From positions 382,006-446,005 of the forward strand of contig JAKVBI010000010.1 of the NCBI GenBank assembly GCA_022447545.1: 64,000 nucleotides of DNA. The letters are read 5' to 3'. The position numbers were made by a program, and so were the translations under genes. This document shows, piece by piece, positions 34,909-43,223 of this stretch (the stretch's first letter is position 1; every line of letters starts with the position of its first letter). The notes under the pieces were generated by a model, which saw only the letters and a list, made by a program, of their open reading frames with translations, ran no database searches and was not told the origin of the DNA. The DNA is from Myxococcota bacterium (GTDB taxonomy: Bacteria > Myxococcota_A > UBA9160 > SMWR01).

Positions 34909-35994
34909 CTAGAGGTGGTAGAGCTTTTCGGCGTTCTCGAACAAGATCTTGCGACGGTCGTGCTCAGGAACATCGATCAGCCATTCGTCAGTCAATTTCT
35001 TGCTGTTGGGCCAGGTAGTTTCCGAATGCGGATAGTCGCTCGACCACATGATGTTCTCGACGCCGATGAAGTCACGCTCCCTCAGACCCACGGGGTCCTC
35101 CATGAAGGTGGCGTGCACCTGCCGACGGAAGTAGAAACTCGGGGGCTGAGGAAGATCGTTCCCCGTCCAGAAGCGGTGTTTTTCCCAGACGTGATCAAGG
35201 TAGTAGTTGACGAAGGGAATCCAGCCGAGTTGCCCCTCCACGGAAACGATGTGCAGATCCGGATATTTCTCGAGTAGGCCCGAGAGAACGATTCGCGCGC
35301 AGGCTTCAGCCATGGCGAATTTGCTCATGAGCAGATCGCTGATGAAGCCCGTGGAATCGAGCTGCGGCATGGCGGCCACGCGCCCAGTCCCTCCCACATG
35401 GATCCCGCCCGGCCATCCAACCTCCAGCAGGGTTCGCCAGAAACCATCCCAGTCCGGGTCGAACCACTCGCTGTTCTCTCCGGGGAACCTTGGGATCACA
35501 CAGCCCCGCAGTCCACGCGCGGCGCAACGCTTTACCTCAGCGATGGCTCCCTCAGGGGTTTCGCACGGAATGTATGCCATGCCTAGCAGACGATTCGGAG
35601 CCACCGACGCGAAATCCGCGAGCCATTCGTTATACGCGCTGAAACTGGCACGGCGCAAATCGGCATCGGCACTGGGAAGCGGCCCACCCCCGTAGAGCAC
35701 TTCGGCTCTCACGTGATCCGCGTCCATGTCTTCCAACCGCGCCTGGGGATCGTGTCCACCCGCTCGCTGATCGTCCAGTCGACGAACGTTCCAGCTGTAG
35801 TCCTCGGGCTTCTTGCCCGCCATGGCGCTGATGCCGAGAATCGGCGTCCGGCGCCCCTCAAAGACCTGAAAGTCCCCATCTTCCGTGGACTCCACACGGG
35901 GCGCTCGGTCGCGAAAAGATGCAGGGAGATATTCAGCCCATATGGTCGGGGGCGGGTTGACATGAGAGTCAGCCGAGATCAGTTCGTGAGACAT
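34909..35994 (-). CDS. Amidohydrolase-2 family protein, copy 3
   Basis: A 361-residue PF04909-type TIM-barrel protein: 'LISADSHVNPPPTIWAEYLP', 'PQARLEDMDADHVRAEVLYG', 'HIVSVEGQLGWIPFVNYYLD' and 'NIMWSSDYPHSETTWPNS' with the metal-site Asp. It resembles copy 1 more than copy 2. AGGAG lies upstream of ATG 35994. It follows the ferredoxin gene by only 12 nt and the P450 gene before that, so it is probably part of the same operon, acting on the hydroxylated product or its ring-cleavage derivative. Substrate not deducible. Confidence 0.9.
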   Translation of the reverse strand: MSHELISADSHVNPPPTIWAEYLPASFRDRAPRVESTEDGDFQVFEGRRTPILGISAMAGKKPEDYSWNVRRLDDQRAGGHDPQARLEDMDADHVRAEVLYGGGPLPSADADLRRASFSAYNEWLADFASVAPNRLLGMAYIPCETPEGAIAEVKRCAARGLRGCVIPRFPGENSEWFDPDWDGFWRTLLEVGWPGGIHVGGTGRVAAMPQLDSTGFISDLLMSKFAMAEACARIVLSGLLEKYPDLHIVSVEGQLGWIPFVNYYLDHVWEKHRFWTGNDLPQPPSFYFRRQVHATFMEDPVGLRERDFIGVENIMWSSDYPHSETTWPNSKKLTDEWLIDVPEHDRRKILFENAEKLYHL

Positions 35995-36006
35995 GAAGAA
36001 ACTCCT

Positions 36007-36216
36007 TCAATTGGTGGATTCAGTTTCCGTGGCCTCAACGAGTACGATGGCGTGAGTGGGACAGTTTTCGGCGGCGTTTCGGATGGCCTGATCATCTCCG
36101 GTGCCGTCATCGACGACAATCGCCTTGCAGTCGGCATCGAGATCGAACGTGTCTGGCGCGTGAAACTGGCAACTCCCAGAGCCCATGCAACGCTCGCGAT
36201 CGATCTGAATTCTCAT
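36007..36216 (-). CDS. [3Fe-4S] ferredoxin, P450 partner
   Basis: A 69-residue ferredoxin of the CYP-partner type. Cluster ligands C10 and C16 ('CMGSGSC', C-x5-C) and C52 ('NCPTHAI') with the conserved Pro; the missing fourth Cys indicates a [3Fe-4S] cluster. It passes electrons from a reductase to cytochrome P450. The ATG overlaps the P450 stop codon (TGATG), a sign of coupled translation. No ferredoxin reductase is next to it, so it must use one encoded elsewhere. Confidence 0.93.
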   Translation of the reverse strand: MRIQIDRERCMGSGSCQFHAPDTFDLDADCKAIVVDDGTGDDQAIRNAAENCPTHAIVLVEATETESTN

Positions 36217-37481
36217 CAACGATCAAAGACCACCGGGACCGCGGTGGGCATTCGGAAGGTAAGCCCCGTAATCCAGGGTTTTCGCGCCTGGGAATCGAGG
36301 CGCAGGCCCGGGAGGCGGTCCAGAATTGCGTTCATAGTGGCCTTCATCTCCATGCGCGCGAGGTGCATTCCGACACAGAGATGGGGGCCAAGGCCAAAGC
36401 TAGAATGCGGCTGAGAGGGGCGATCCAAATCGAATCGATGTGGGTTCTCCCAGCGGGTCGGGTCGTGGTTGGCAGCCGCCAGGCTCGCGTGCATCACACT
36501 GCCCTCTGGAATCGACACTCCCGCAAGCTCGGTGTCGCGCATCACGAGACGCCCTGCCGAGGTCAGGGGTTGCTCCCAACGCAACATCTCCTCGATTGCG
36601 CGATCGAGGAGTGATCGGTCCTCCCGCACGCGGTCCACTTGATCGGTTTCGAGCAGCGCAAACAAAAGCAGTCCCAAGCCGCGGTAGGTGGTCCCAGCTC
36701 CTGCGGGAAGCATCAACCTCGCAAACGCCAGAATCTCTCCGTCGGTCAAGCGGTGGTGCGTTCCGTCATCGGGATCTTCGATTTCGATCTCGCAGAGCAG
36801 GCCGATCAGATCATCCGAAGGTTGCGAACGTCGCTGCTCGATCACCCGGGTCAGATAGTCGGCGATCTCTTGCGATGCCCGCAAACGATCCTGGGGTGTT
36901 CCGCTCGCCCCGGCGAAAGTGACGGCCAATTCATGGAAGCGGGGCACGTCTTCGGGAGCCGCTCCAAAGGAACTGGCGATGGTGAAGACAGGCACCTTTG
37001 CGCAAAGCTCCGCGTATAGATCCACGGGATCATTGCGCTCGACGAGATCGTCGAGAATTTCATGAACCATGGGTTCCACCCAGCGCTTCTGCCAGGTTTC
37101 CATTTCCCTGCGGGTGAAGGAGGGCTGAACGAGCGCCCGATAACGGCGATGCTCCAAACCGTCCATCTGGATCATGCTGCGCCCAATCGCCATCCCCAGC
37201 GACTGCTGATACCACTCGGATGAAAAGGTCTCCGCGTCGCGAAGTACCTGGTCGACAGTTTCCCAGTCGTAACAGGCGAATTGGCGTCGATCCGACCAGG
37301 CCACGGATTCCGGACCTTCGATGCCAAATACGGCGGAAATCGACCCTTCGTGTACCGGGCCCGACTTCCGGAGTTCGTCGTAGGTGGGATAGGGGTCATC
37401 AACGACGCCGGCACCCACGGTTCGGTTGCGAGCAATGTCCGCAGCATTCGCACCGATTTCAATCTGACTGGATTCGGACAC
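36216..37481 (-). CDS. Cytochrome P450 monooxygenase
   Basis: A 421-residue bacterial P450. The I-helix oxygen motif is present as 'LMLPAGAGTTYRGLG', the K-helix E-x-x-R as 'EEMLRWEQPLTSAGRL', and the heme loop as 'SSFGLGPHLCVGMHLARME' with the Cys ligand. 'DGLEHRRYRALVQPSF' is the C-helix. The chosen GTG 37481 has GGAGGG 4 nt upstream; ATG 37493 and an in-frame TTG at 37517 are alternatives, and a TATACAAT -10-like box at about 37502-37509 argues for the downstream start. The clade cannot be named without alignment, but soluble class I partners (3Fe-4S ferredoxin) hydroxylate terpenoids, steroids or fatty acids. First gene of a P450-ferredoxin-amidohydrolase operon. Confidence 0.93.
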   Translation of the reverse strand: MSESSQIEIGANAADIARNRTVGAGVVDDPYPTYDELRKSGPVHEGSISAVFGIEGPESVAWSDRRQFACYDWETVDQVLRDAETFSSEWYQQSLGMAIGRSMIQMDGLEHRRYRALVQPSFTRREMETWQKRWVEPMVHEILDDLVERNDPVDLYAELCAKVPVFTIASSFGAAPEDVPRFHELAVTFAGASGTPQDRLRASQEIADYLTRVIEQRRSQPSDDLIGLLCEIEIEDPDDGTHHRLTDGEILAFARLMLPAGAGTTYRGLGLLLFALLETDQVDRVREDRSLLDRAIEEMLRWEQPLTSAGRLVMRDTELAGVSIPEGSVMHASLAAANHDPTRWENPHRFDLDRPSQPHSSFGLGPHLCVGMHLARMEMKATMNAILDRLPGLRLDSQARKPWITGLTFRMPTAVPVVFDR

Positions 37482-37640
37482 TCGACCCTCCATCCAAAAG
37501 GATTGTATACCAACCAAGCTATCGGGAAACTGAAATCGGCACTGTTCAAGGTCCCGCTCACCGCAAGACTCCAGCGCCCCAGTTCGCCGTGGTAAATTGC
37601 TCTTGTGCCACGTTGGAATTCCGAGGGCGGGAGGATCAAA

Positions 37641-38546
37641 GTGCCGCGACAGTGCGAGGGACGGGTAGCGCTAGTCACCGGAGCGAGTCAGGGAGGAACG
37701 GGAACGGCTTTGGCCATTCGTCTGGCGGCCGAGGGTGCCCGAGTCGCCATCACCGCACGGAGCGAGAAAGGCCTCGCCGAAACACGACAAAGAATCGAGG
37801 CCCTCAGTGGCGAGGCCCACGTAATTGCCTGCGATCTCTCGGACCCCTCCGGTGGTCGCGAGCGACTCATAGACGAAGTGGAAAATGCCTTGGGGCCAGT
37901 CGACATCCTCGTGAATAACGCCGCCGTCGGCCCCTACCAACCCTTCGACACATTTTCCCTAAGAGAACTCGAACACACCCAGCAGATCAACGTCTGGGCT
38001 CCCTGGCTTCTGATGCAACAGGCGATCGGCGGCATGCGCGAACGGGGATTCGGCTGGGTGCTCAACATGACGACGTCTGTTGCCGAACTCCCCCCGGGAC
38101 CTCCCTTCGCCCGTTCCGGTCCCGCCAAGGCCGGTACCCTCTACGGCGGGGGCAAGGCCATGCTCAACCGCTTGACGGTCGGCGTGGCGTCTGAAGTCGA
38201 AGGGCAGGGGATTGCGGTCAATGCGCTGACTCCTCAAGCAGCCATTCTCACCCGCGCCCTCGAAGCCGCTCGAGAGTCCGGAGCCATCCACTCACAACTC
38301 TTCGAACCCCTGGACACCATGGTGGAAGCCGCTTTGGCGTTGTGCACCACGGGTCCGGACGAACTCCATGCCCGCATCGCCTACAGTCTCGAACTGCTCA
38401 TCGAACTCGATCGCCCCGTATACGACCTTTCCGGCACACGGCGACTCGAGGGTTGGCAACCCGCAGATCTGCCGGAACGACTCGAAGAGCAAAGTCGAGC
38501 CCTCTCCGGCGGGAAAGGCGGAGGCTACGGTCTTTCGACCGATTGA
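37641..38546 (+). CDS. Short-chain dehydrogenase/reductase (long C-terminus)
   Basis: A 301-residue SDR. The N-terminal 'VALVTGASQGGTGTALAIRLAAE' carries T-G-x-x-x-G-x-G, 'DILVNNAAVGPYQPF' the NNAx motif, 'MTTSVAELPPGPPFARSG' the Ser region, and 'LYGGGKAMLNRL' the Y-x-x-x-K. A tail of about 50 residues beyond the usual SDR end is visible. GTG 37641 is chosen because GGGAGG precedes it with 6-nt spacing. 'AITARSEKG' suggests NADP preference. It lies divergent from the P450 operon, and its 3' end overlaps the convergent PEP-CTERM gene by 22 nt. Confidence 0.9.
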   Translation: MPRQCEGRVALVTGASQGGTGTALAIRLAAEGARVAITARSEKGLAETRQRIEALSGEAHVIACDLSDPSGGRERLIDEVENALGPVDILVNNAAVGPYQPFDTFSLRELEHTQQINVWAPWLLMQQAIGGMRERGFGWVLNMTTSVAELPPGPPFARSGPAKAGTLYGGGKAMLNRLTVGVASEVEGQGIAVNALTPQAAILTRALEAARESGAIHSQLFEPLDTMVEAALALCTTGPDELHARIAYSLELLIELDRPVYDLSGTRRLEGWQPADLPERLEEQSRALSGGKGGGYGLSTD

Positions 38547-39667
38547 CGATCGAGAGCTCGAAATGGCTCCCGGTGGGTCCAGCGCAACCGACGGGGACCG
38601 ACGACGAGGGTCGTCAAGCCAAAGGCCATCAGCAGAGCCGTTCCAGGTTCCGGGATGGAACTGACCCCGCAGTGGTTGAGCCGAGCATTCGTGAGTTCGA
38701 TCCTACCCGCAACGAACTGACTGCAACCTTGGACATTCTTCGCCACGATCTCTCCGATATCGGGCGATAGGTTCCAGAAAGCCACTCCATTGATGACCGC
38801 ACTGTCGATGACGATGCGACCCTGCTCTTTCGACTGATCGGTGTAGAAGAGGACGTCTGTCAGACCGATCCCCCCATCACCCACCACGACATTCGAGTCG
38901 ATGACTCGAAAGTCGCCCTCATCGGGAAGCCGGAAGACAGCTTTCGAACCGACCGGACCATCAATCAACAGACTCACGTCTTCCAGAACGAGATCCTCGC
39001 CACCGGTGAGAATGTCGATGACCGTCGTTCCGCTCTCGAGATCGATGGCGTGATCAGTGATCCACTTTCCATCGGACGATCGGAAATCGAGCATCAGAGA
39101 TTGGTCACCCTCGAAAATTTCAAGGTCAGCCCGCGCGCTCAGCAGTTCGAGTGTGACACCTGACAGATCGACCTCTCCGTCCAGCGCATCGGTCTTGGTG
39201 AACGAAATGCCGTTGAATTCGCTCGCGACGAGACGCTTCTCACAACTCGACGCGGGTCCCGCGCAATCGATTCCTGTCTCTCCCCAGAGCCTCGTGTTCC
39301 AGAGGTCGAATTCGCCGTCGGGATTCGTAACCGCAATGTCTCCGTTTCCACCGATTCCGATACCGACGGACCGGGCAGCGGCCGGTAATGATGGCCCCCC
39401 CATCAGACTCGTCATGGGGACGCCCCAAGTATTGGCGCCGAGTTCGAAATTGGTGACCGAGACAGACGCATCGAGGCTGAACCTGGGCGCCGTGGCCACA
39501 AGGAGATACTCGGCGGTCTGGGGAGTGACGACAGGAAGAGCCCTGCTCGACCGTACCCCGGAACCCACGAGAATCAGCACAACTGCCCAGGCGACTCCGG
39601 CCCTCCGGGCGAAATCCCGATTCGGCAATTGTTGTGCCCAGCGCCTAAACCCGCCCACCATAAGCAT
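38525..39667 (-). CDS. PEP-CTERM-anchored surface protein
   Basis: A protein of about 380 residues with an N-terminal signal sequence ('GVAWAVVLILVGSGVRSSRA'), a mostly beta, Asp/Gly-rich middle ('VGIGIGGNGDIAVTNPDGEFD', 'VVVGDGGIGLTDVLFYTD') and a C-terminal sorting tag: 'SSIPEPGTALLMAFGLTTLVVGPRRLRW', i.e. P-E-P, a membrane span and a basic tail. PEP-CTERM tags are recognised by exosortase and coincide with exopolysaccharide loci. ATG 39667 (or 39661, 8 nt after GGAG) is the likely start. No exosortase gene is in the window. The binding function of the ectodomain is unknown. Confidence 0.82.
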   Translation of the reverse strand: MLMVGGFRRWAQQLPNRDFARRAGVAWAVVLILVGSGVRSSRALPVVTPQTAEYLLVATAPRFSLDASVSVTNFELGANTWGVPMTSLMGGPSLPAAARSVGIGIGGNGDIAVTNPDGEFDLWNTRLWGETGIDCAGPASSCEKRLVASEFNGISFTKTDALDGEVDLSGVTLELLSARADLEIFEGDQSLMLDFRSSDGKWITDHAIDLESGTTVIDILTGGEDLVLEDVSLLIDGPVGSKAVFRLPDEGDFRVIDSNVVVGDGGIGLTDVLFYTDQSKEQGRIVIDSAVINGVAFWNLSPDIGEIVAKNVQGCSQFVAGRIELTNARLNHCGVSSIPEPGTALLMAFGLTTLVVGPRRLRWTHREPFRALDRQSVERP

Positions 39668-39896
39668 GTCTCCAGACCCGAGACCCGGATCCGTTGATGA
39701 CGTGGCCGCGCTGGGCGCCCATAAAAATCGGAACTGGACTCTCAGAAAGGTGGTCGCGGGGACGACATTGTGGCGAGACAGAAGGCATTTCCGAGGGGAA
39801 TCGCCCTCTTTTTTGCACGAAGACCCGAGTCGCCGGCCGCCCCCCACGGGAGAACGGATGCCGGTGGATCGGCGACAGGCGTGCCCAGACACGCGA

Positions 39897-39926
39897 AACC
39901 CCCGGAACCAGGCGGTTCCGGGGGTT
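39897..39926 (-). terminator. Strong terminator hairpin of the tRNA-fMet unit
   Basis: A perfect 13-bp stem, AACCCCCGGAACC at 39897-39909 and GGTTCCGGGGGTT at 39914-39926, closed by a four-base loop. Read on the minus strand it lies directly after the CCA end of the tRNA (4 nt), with only a short U run. Confidence 0.8.
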
Positions 39927-39930
39927 CAAG

Positions 39931-40007
<77 letters not shown>

Positions 40008-40023
40008 ACAATCACGGCGGGGA

Positions 40024-40052
40024 GATATATCGACCGGGCGGAGCGCTGTCAA
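40024..40052 (-). promoter_or_regulatory. Sigma-70-type promoter of tRNA-fMet
   Basis: On the minus strand TTGACA (40052-40047) and TATATC (40029-40024) are separated by exactly 17 nt. Transcription would begin about 10 nt before the tRNA 5' end at 40007. The -35 is a consensus match and the -10 close to it. Confidence 0.8.
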
Positions 40053-40108
40053 TCCGACACAGCCGGTCTCACGGAACTCACGCCGCCTCCCCGGAATCCA
40101 GATGCCGC

Positions 40109-40891
40109 TCAGACTCTTTCCAGAAGAGCTTCCAGGCCGAACTGATAAGGAGTCTGGAACCAATCGTTGATGGGTACGCGGCGCAGCGAATACGCGTCCG
40201 ACGTAGGGCTCACACTGCCTCCGTGACACGAGACGTTGCAGCGGAATCCAGACTCGGCGATCAACTGCCGGTTGGCTTCGGTCATGGCGGATTCTCGACC
40301 ATACGGATGAGCGAAGAGATCAACAGCCCGGCCCAGGCGCGCCTCCAGCTCCCGGCGCCCCCCGAGAATCTCCTGCTTTGCGGCTTCCCCCGTGACCTTC
40401 CCCAGATCGACATGGGTTCTCGTGTGCCCACCGATTTCGAAACCCTGCTCAGCGAGTTCTTGCACTTGCTCCCAGGACATCCAGGGCAGGCGCGGCTCGA
40501 TTCCGACATCCCAGTGGGGGACCTCTTCCGATTCAATGAATCGGCTGACGACGAAGAAGGTAGCCGGCAGTCCCAATCGACGTAGGACCGGTGCTGCGTG
40601 TTCGAAGTTGTCGCGATAGCCGTCATCGAACGTGATGACCAGGTGCCGACGAAGGCTCTGGCCTCGCTCCATCCGATCTAACAGAGTGCCCAGGGAAACG
40701 ACATGATAGTTCCGTTCGAAGAACCGACAAAACGCTTCGAACTCTTCCACCCCCACCGACAGGGCATCGCCTCGGGTCTGATCATTGACCCGGTGGAAGG
40801 CCACGATCAATCCATTTTGTCCGTGGACCGCCCGATGAAGGCCCATGCCGAACAGGAGGCGTCCCGCGAGATTCTTGAGAGGTTTACTCAC
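40109..40891 (-). CDS. Polysaccharide deacetylase (NodB family), copy 1
   Basis: A 260-residue NodB-domain protein. Motif 1 'VITFDDGYRDN' (catalytic base and metal Asp), motif 2 'IGGHTRTHVDLG' (H-x3-H metal ligands), motif 3 'FAHPYGRESAM', and the 'FRCNVSCHGG' region follow in order. It removes N- or O-acetyl groups from a polysaccharide, probably at the cell envelope. Starts with GTG 40891, whose bases overlap the stop of the upstream glycosyltransferase (GTGA). Last gene of a three-gene minus-strand operon. The second deacetylase is at 59838. Confidence 0.9.
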   Translation of the reverse strand: MSKPLKNLAGRLLFGMGLHRAVHGQNGLIVAFHRVNDQTRGDALSVGVEEFEAFCRFFERNYHVVSLGTLLDRMERGQSLRRHLVITFDDGYRDNFEHAAPVLRRLGLPATFFVVSRFIESEEVPHWDVGIEPRLPWMSWEQVQELAEQGFEIGGHTRTHVDLGKVTGEAAKQEILGGRRELEARLGRAVDLFAHPYGRESAMTEANRQLIAESGFRCNVSCHGGSVSPTSDAYSLRRVPINDWFQTPYQFGLEALLERV

Positions 40892-42339
40892 GATTTCCCC
40901 TGATCCCCAAAGCTCAACCGGTACCGAAGCAGCTCCTCGTCAGGTCGCAGCAAAAGCGAGAGCTGCGCGAGGACAGGTCGCAATCGCCGAGAGGCGTCTG
41001 GATCGACGTAGGCCAGATTCGGATCGTTGGTCTTGAGTTCAATGCCCCGGGTAAAGGGGCGCCCCTCGGCGAGGGCACATTCCCGGAGAACCGCCTCGAG
41101 TTTTGCACGGCTCACCTCGGGGCTCGCATTCTCCTGCCACCATTCGCGCGGTCCAAAGAAATAGCCCTGGTCACGTATCCACTCGAGGGCTTCGGCAAGT
41201 TCATTTGGCTGGCAGCGCAAGCCCGTTCGTTCGTTGATGTCGGTGGGGCAGGCTCCTTCGTGATCCTCCAACACCACGCAAGGCGTTCCTGCCGCGAACC
41301 CCTCATACAAGATCTTGCTCGCCCCCTCTTTCCGAGAGATCAGAAGATTGGCATGCGATCGGTTCAAGACCTCGTTCACCATTTTTCGGTCGATTCGCTC
41401 GTAGACATCCACCCGATCACCGAGGTTCCGTTGAATCGCCTCGCGCTCGATTCGCTGCTTCGTGAACCCCTTCCAGGGATACCCTACGAGAGCGATTCGA
41501 GCGCTCGGATCCGACACCCTCATGAGAGCGTTGAGAACGATGTGATGACGCTTATGCGGGGCCCAATTCGCGATTAGGACGGCGAGATAATCCTTCGAAA
41601 TAGCTGGAACGGGATGAAAATTTTTCGAGTTCACCCAGTGTCCCGCGCCACACGGTACCGGCACGAGACTGCTTCCTGTTTTCCGAAGGACCTCGGCATC
41701 AGAAGGGTGCTGAGCCTCCACCAATACCCGGCGCTCGCTCGCGTTGAACAGTTGGAAGATCGGGTCGTGATAACCGACCCAACTCGGCTCCAGTACAACC
41801 TGAAAATGTTGAAACAGCCGGGGCAAGTCATAGAGGGCGGCAAATCTCCCGAATGCGGGTGTGTATTTGAGGATCAGGACCCCCAACTCACCCGTGCGAA
41901 AATCCGGCGCCTTGAGGACCAGAAGTTCGCCTCCCAACCTGACGATGCGCTCAAATGAATCCAGCCCCCCCTGAAAGAGTGAATCGGCGGCCCGACTGCA
42001 CCGAAAATCGTCGACCAGCGAATTATCGACCGACTCCCGAGCCCCGCCGGTTTCGGGATCGAGATAGGTTGACTGAGCCAAGCGTCGCTCCAAGGCCGCT
42101 GCGATGCGCGAGAGCCGGGGAAGTTCCAGCACCCGCTGGATACGAGAGCTCCTTTCTAATGCGAGATACTTCTTTCCCTGCATCGCTGCCGAAATCGCCC
42201 CGAGCAGGTTCAGCAAGCCGAGTATGAGCCGCGCGATCGAGTGCGACCGCATGGCTTCAATCAGTCGCCATCCTGCCGCCAATAGGCGTTGACGAGTCAC
42301 CGGTTCCATGGTGATTCCGTGGGCCAATGCGTTCCTCAA
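40888..42339 (-). CDS. GT4-type glycosyltransferase
   Basis: A 483-residue protein with a GT-B C-terminal half: 'VLIANWAPHKRHHIVLNALM', 'IALVGYPWKGFTKQRIER', 'RVDVYERIDRKMVNEVLN' and the sugar-nucleotide loop 'ISRKEGASKILYEGFAAGTPCVV' with the paired Glu residues. The N-terminal part is atypical and longer than usual. It transfers a sugar from a nucleotide donor to a lipid- or glycan-linked acceptor. Tightly overlapped (4 nt) with both neighbours, a membrane protein upstream and a deacetylase downstream. Confidence 0.85.
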   Translation of the reverse strand: MRNALAHGITMEPVTRQRLLAAGWRLIEAMRSHSIARLILGLLNLLGAISAAMQGKKYLALERSSRIQRVLELPRLSRIAAALERRLAQSTYLDPETGGARESVDNSLVDDFRCSRAADSLFQGGLDSFERIVRLGGELLVLKAPDFRTGELGVLILKYTPAFGRFAALYDLPRLFQHFQVVLEPSWVGYHDPIFQLFNASERRVLVEAQHPSDAEVLRKTGSSLVPVPCGAGHWVNSKNFHPVPAISKDYLAVLIANWAPHKRHHIVLNALMRVSDPSARIALVGYPWKGFTKQRIEREAIQRNLGDRVDVYERIDRKMVNEVLNRSHANLLISRKEGASKILYEGFAAGTPCVVLEDHEGACPTDINERTGLRCQPNELAEALEWIRDQGYFFGPREWWQENASPEVSRAKLEAVLRECALAEGRPFTRGIELKTNDPNLAYVDPDASRRLRPVLAQLSLLLRPDEELLRYRLSFGDQGKS

Positions 42340-43112
42340 TTCTCGTGGTGGAGTGAGCTGAGAGTTTCGGTTGCGGTCCAGGCGAAATAGATGAGCCAGA
42401 ACACGATGCCGGCGAACTTAAAGCTGTCTTCGACAAAGGTTTCGAGGCTCGAGTAGGGAAGGATTTCGTCGAGAGACATGGACATCCCCAAAAAGAAGAG
42501 CGAGACCAACAACAGGACGTAGTCGGTCCGGAGAATCCGTGGGGCGAACCCGATCAGAAATCCGACCACGAGACCTATATAAGTGAGATACACGGCCGGC
42601 TGAGGGAACCGGAGATGGGTGGGAAGGACTCGTTCGTGGAGGAGGAACGCATCATCCAAACAAAGCATGACCGTCAGAAGCCCTCCATAAAGGAGAAACC
42701 AGACCAGGTTCCACGGGGTTCCATGGGCGGCGGTTTTCGAGCCTCTCGAGTACACCACCGCAGCACCCAGCAGGCAGATCCCCGCTGTGGCCGCCCACAG
42801 CATGAGTCCCGTGGTCGATAGTGCGCCAATGTAGAGGTGCGTATCCTCGACAGCGACTACGTCGCGAGTCAGATCGGACGGATCCACCTGAGTGATCTGA
42901 CTCAGGACGAGCATCCCGCCAATTCCCATTGCGGCCGCCACAAAACCAAGAGACAGCGCAATCCGATTCTTCGAGAACTGGCGCCCCAGATCGCCGCCCA
43001 TTCGCTCGAATGTCGCGTACAACGGAACCTCCTCCCGCGCCTCGCCAGACCTTTCGCGCAACAGCAAGGATTCGGAGAGTTCTTTTCGAAATTGCGGCCC
43101 CATGGACGTCAC
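42336..43112 (-). CDS. Polytopic membrane protein of unknown function
   Basis: A 258-residue protein, soluble for the first 50 residues then seven hydrophobic spans ('SLGFVAAAMGIGGMLVL', 'LMLWAATAGICLLGAAVVY', 'LVWFLLYGGLLTVMLC', 'AVYLTYIGLVVGFLIGF', 'YVLLLVSLFFLGMSMSL', 'FAGIVFWLIYFAWTATET'). 'CLDDAFLLHERVLP' and 'LDEILPY' place acidic pairs near membrane faces. I do not recognise the family. Overlap of 4 nt with the glycosyltransferase start suggests a shared role in polysaccharide assembly. Confidence 0.75.
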   Translation of the reverse strand: MTSMGPQFRKELSESLLLRERSGEAREEVPLYATFERMGGDLGRQFSKNRIALSLGFVAAAMGIGGMLVLSQITQVDPSDLTRDVVAVEDTHLYIGALSTTGLMLWAATAGICLLGAAVVYSRGSKTAAHGTPWNLVWFLLYGGLLTVMLCLDDAFLLHERVLPTHLRFPQPAVYLTYIGLVVGFLIGFAPRILRTDYVLLLVSLFFLGMSMSLDEILPYSSLETFVEDSFKFAGIVFWLIYFAWTATETLSSLHHEN

Positions 43113-43223
43113 GGGAACCCGCTCGAAAGTAGGTGCCCAATGGCCGCAACTAGGTGATGGAATGTTTCGAAGACCCGAGAAGCGCTGCTCATCTCCGAGG
43201 CCCTGAAAGACGATAGGAAACCT

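Noticed and set aside
33949-35277. A 442-codon plus-strand frame across the LLM and amidohydrolase genes
   Set aside because: Arg/Pro-rich composition, spans two well-supported genes in other frames, and shows no family similarity.
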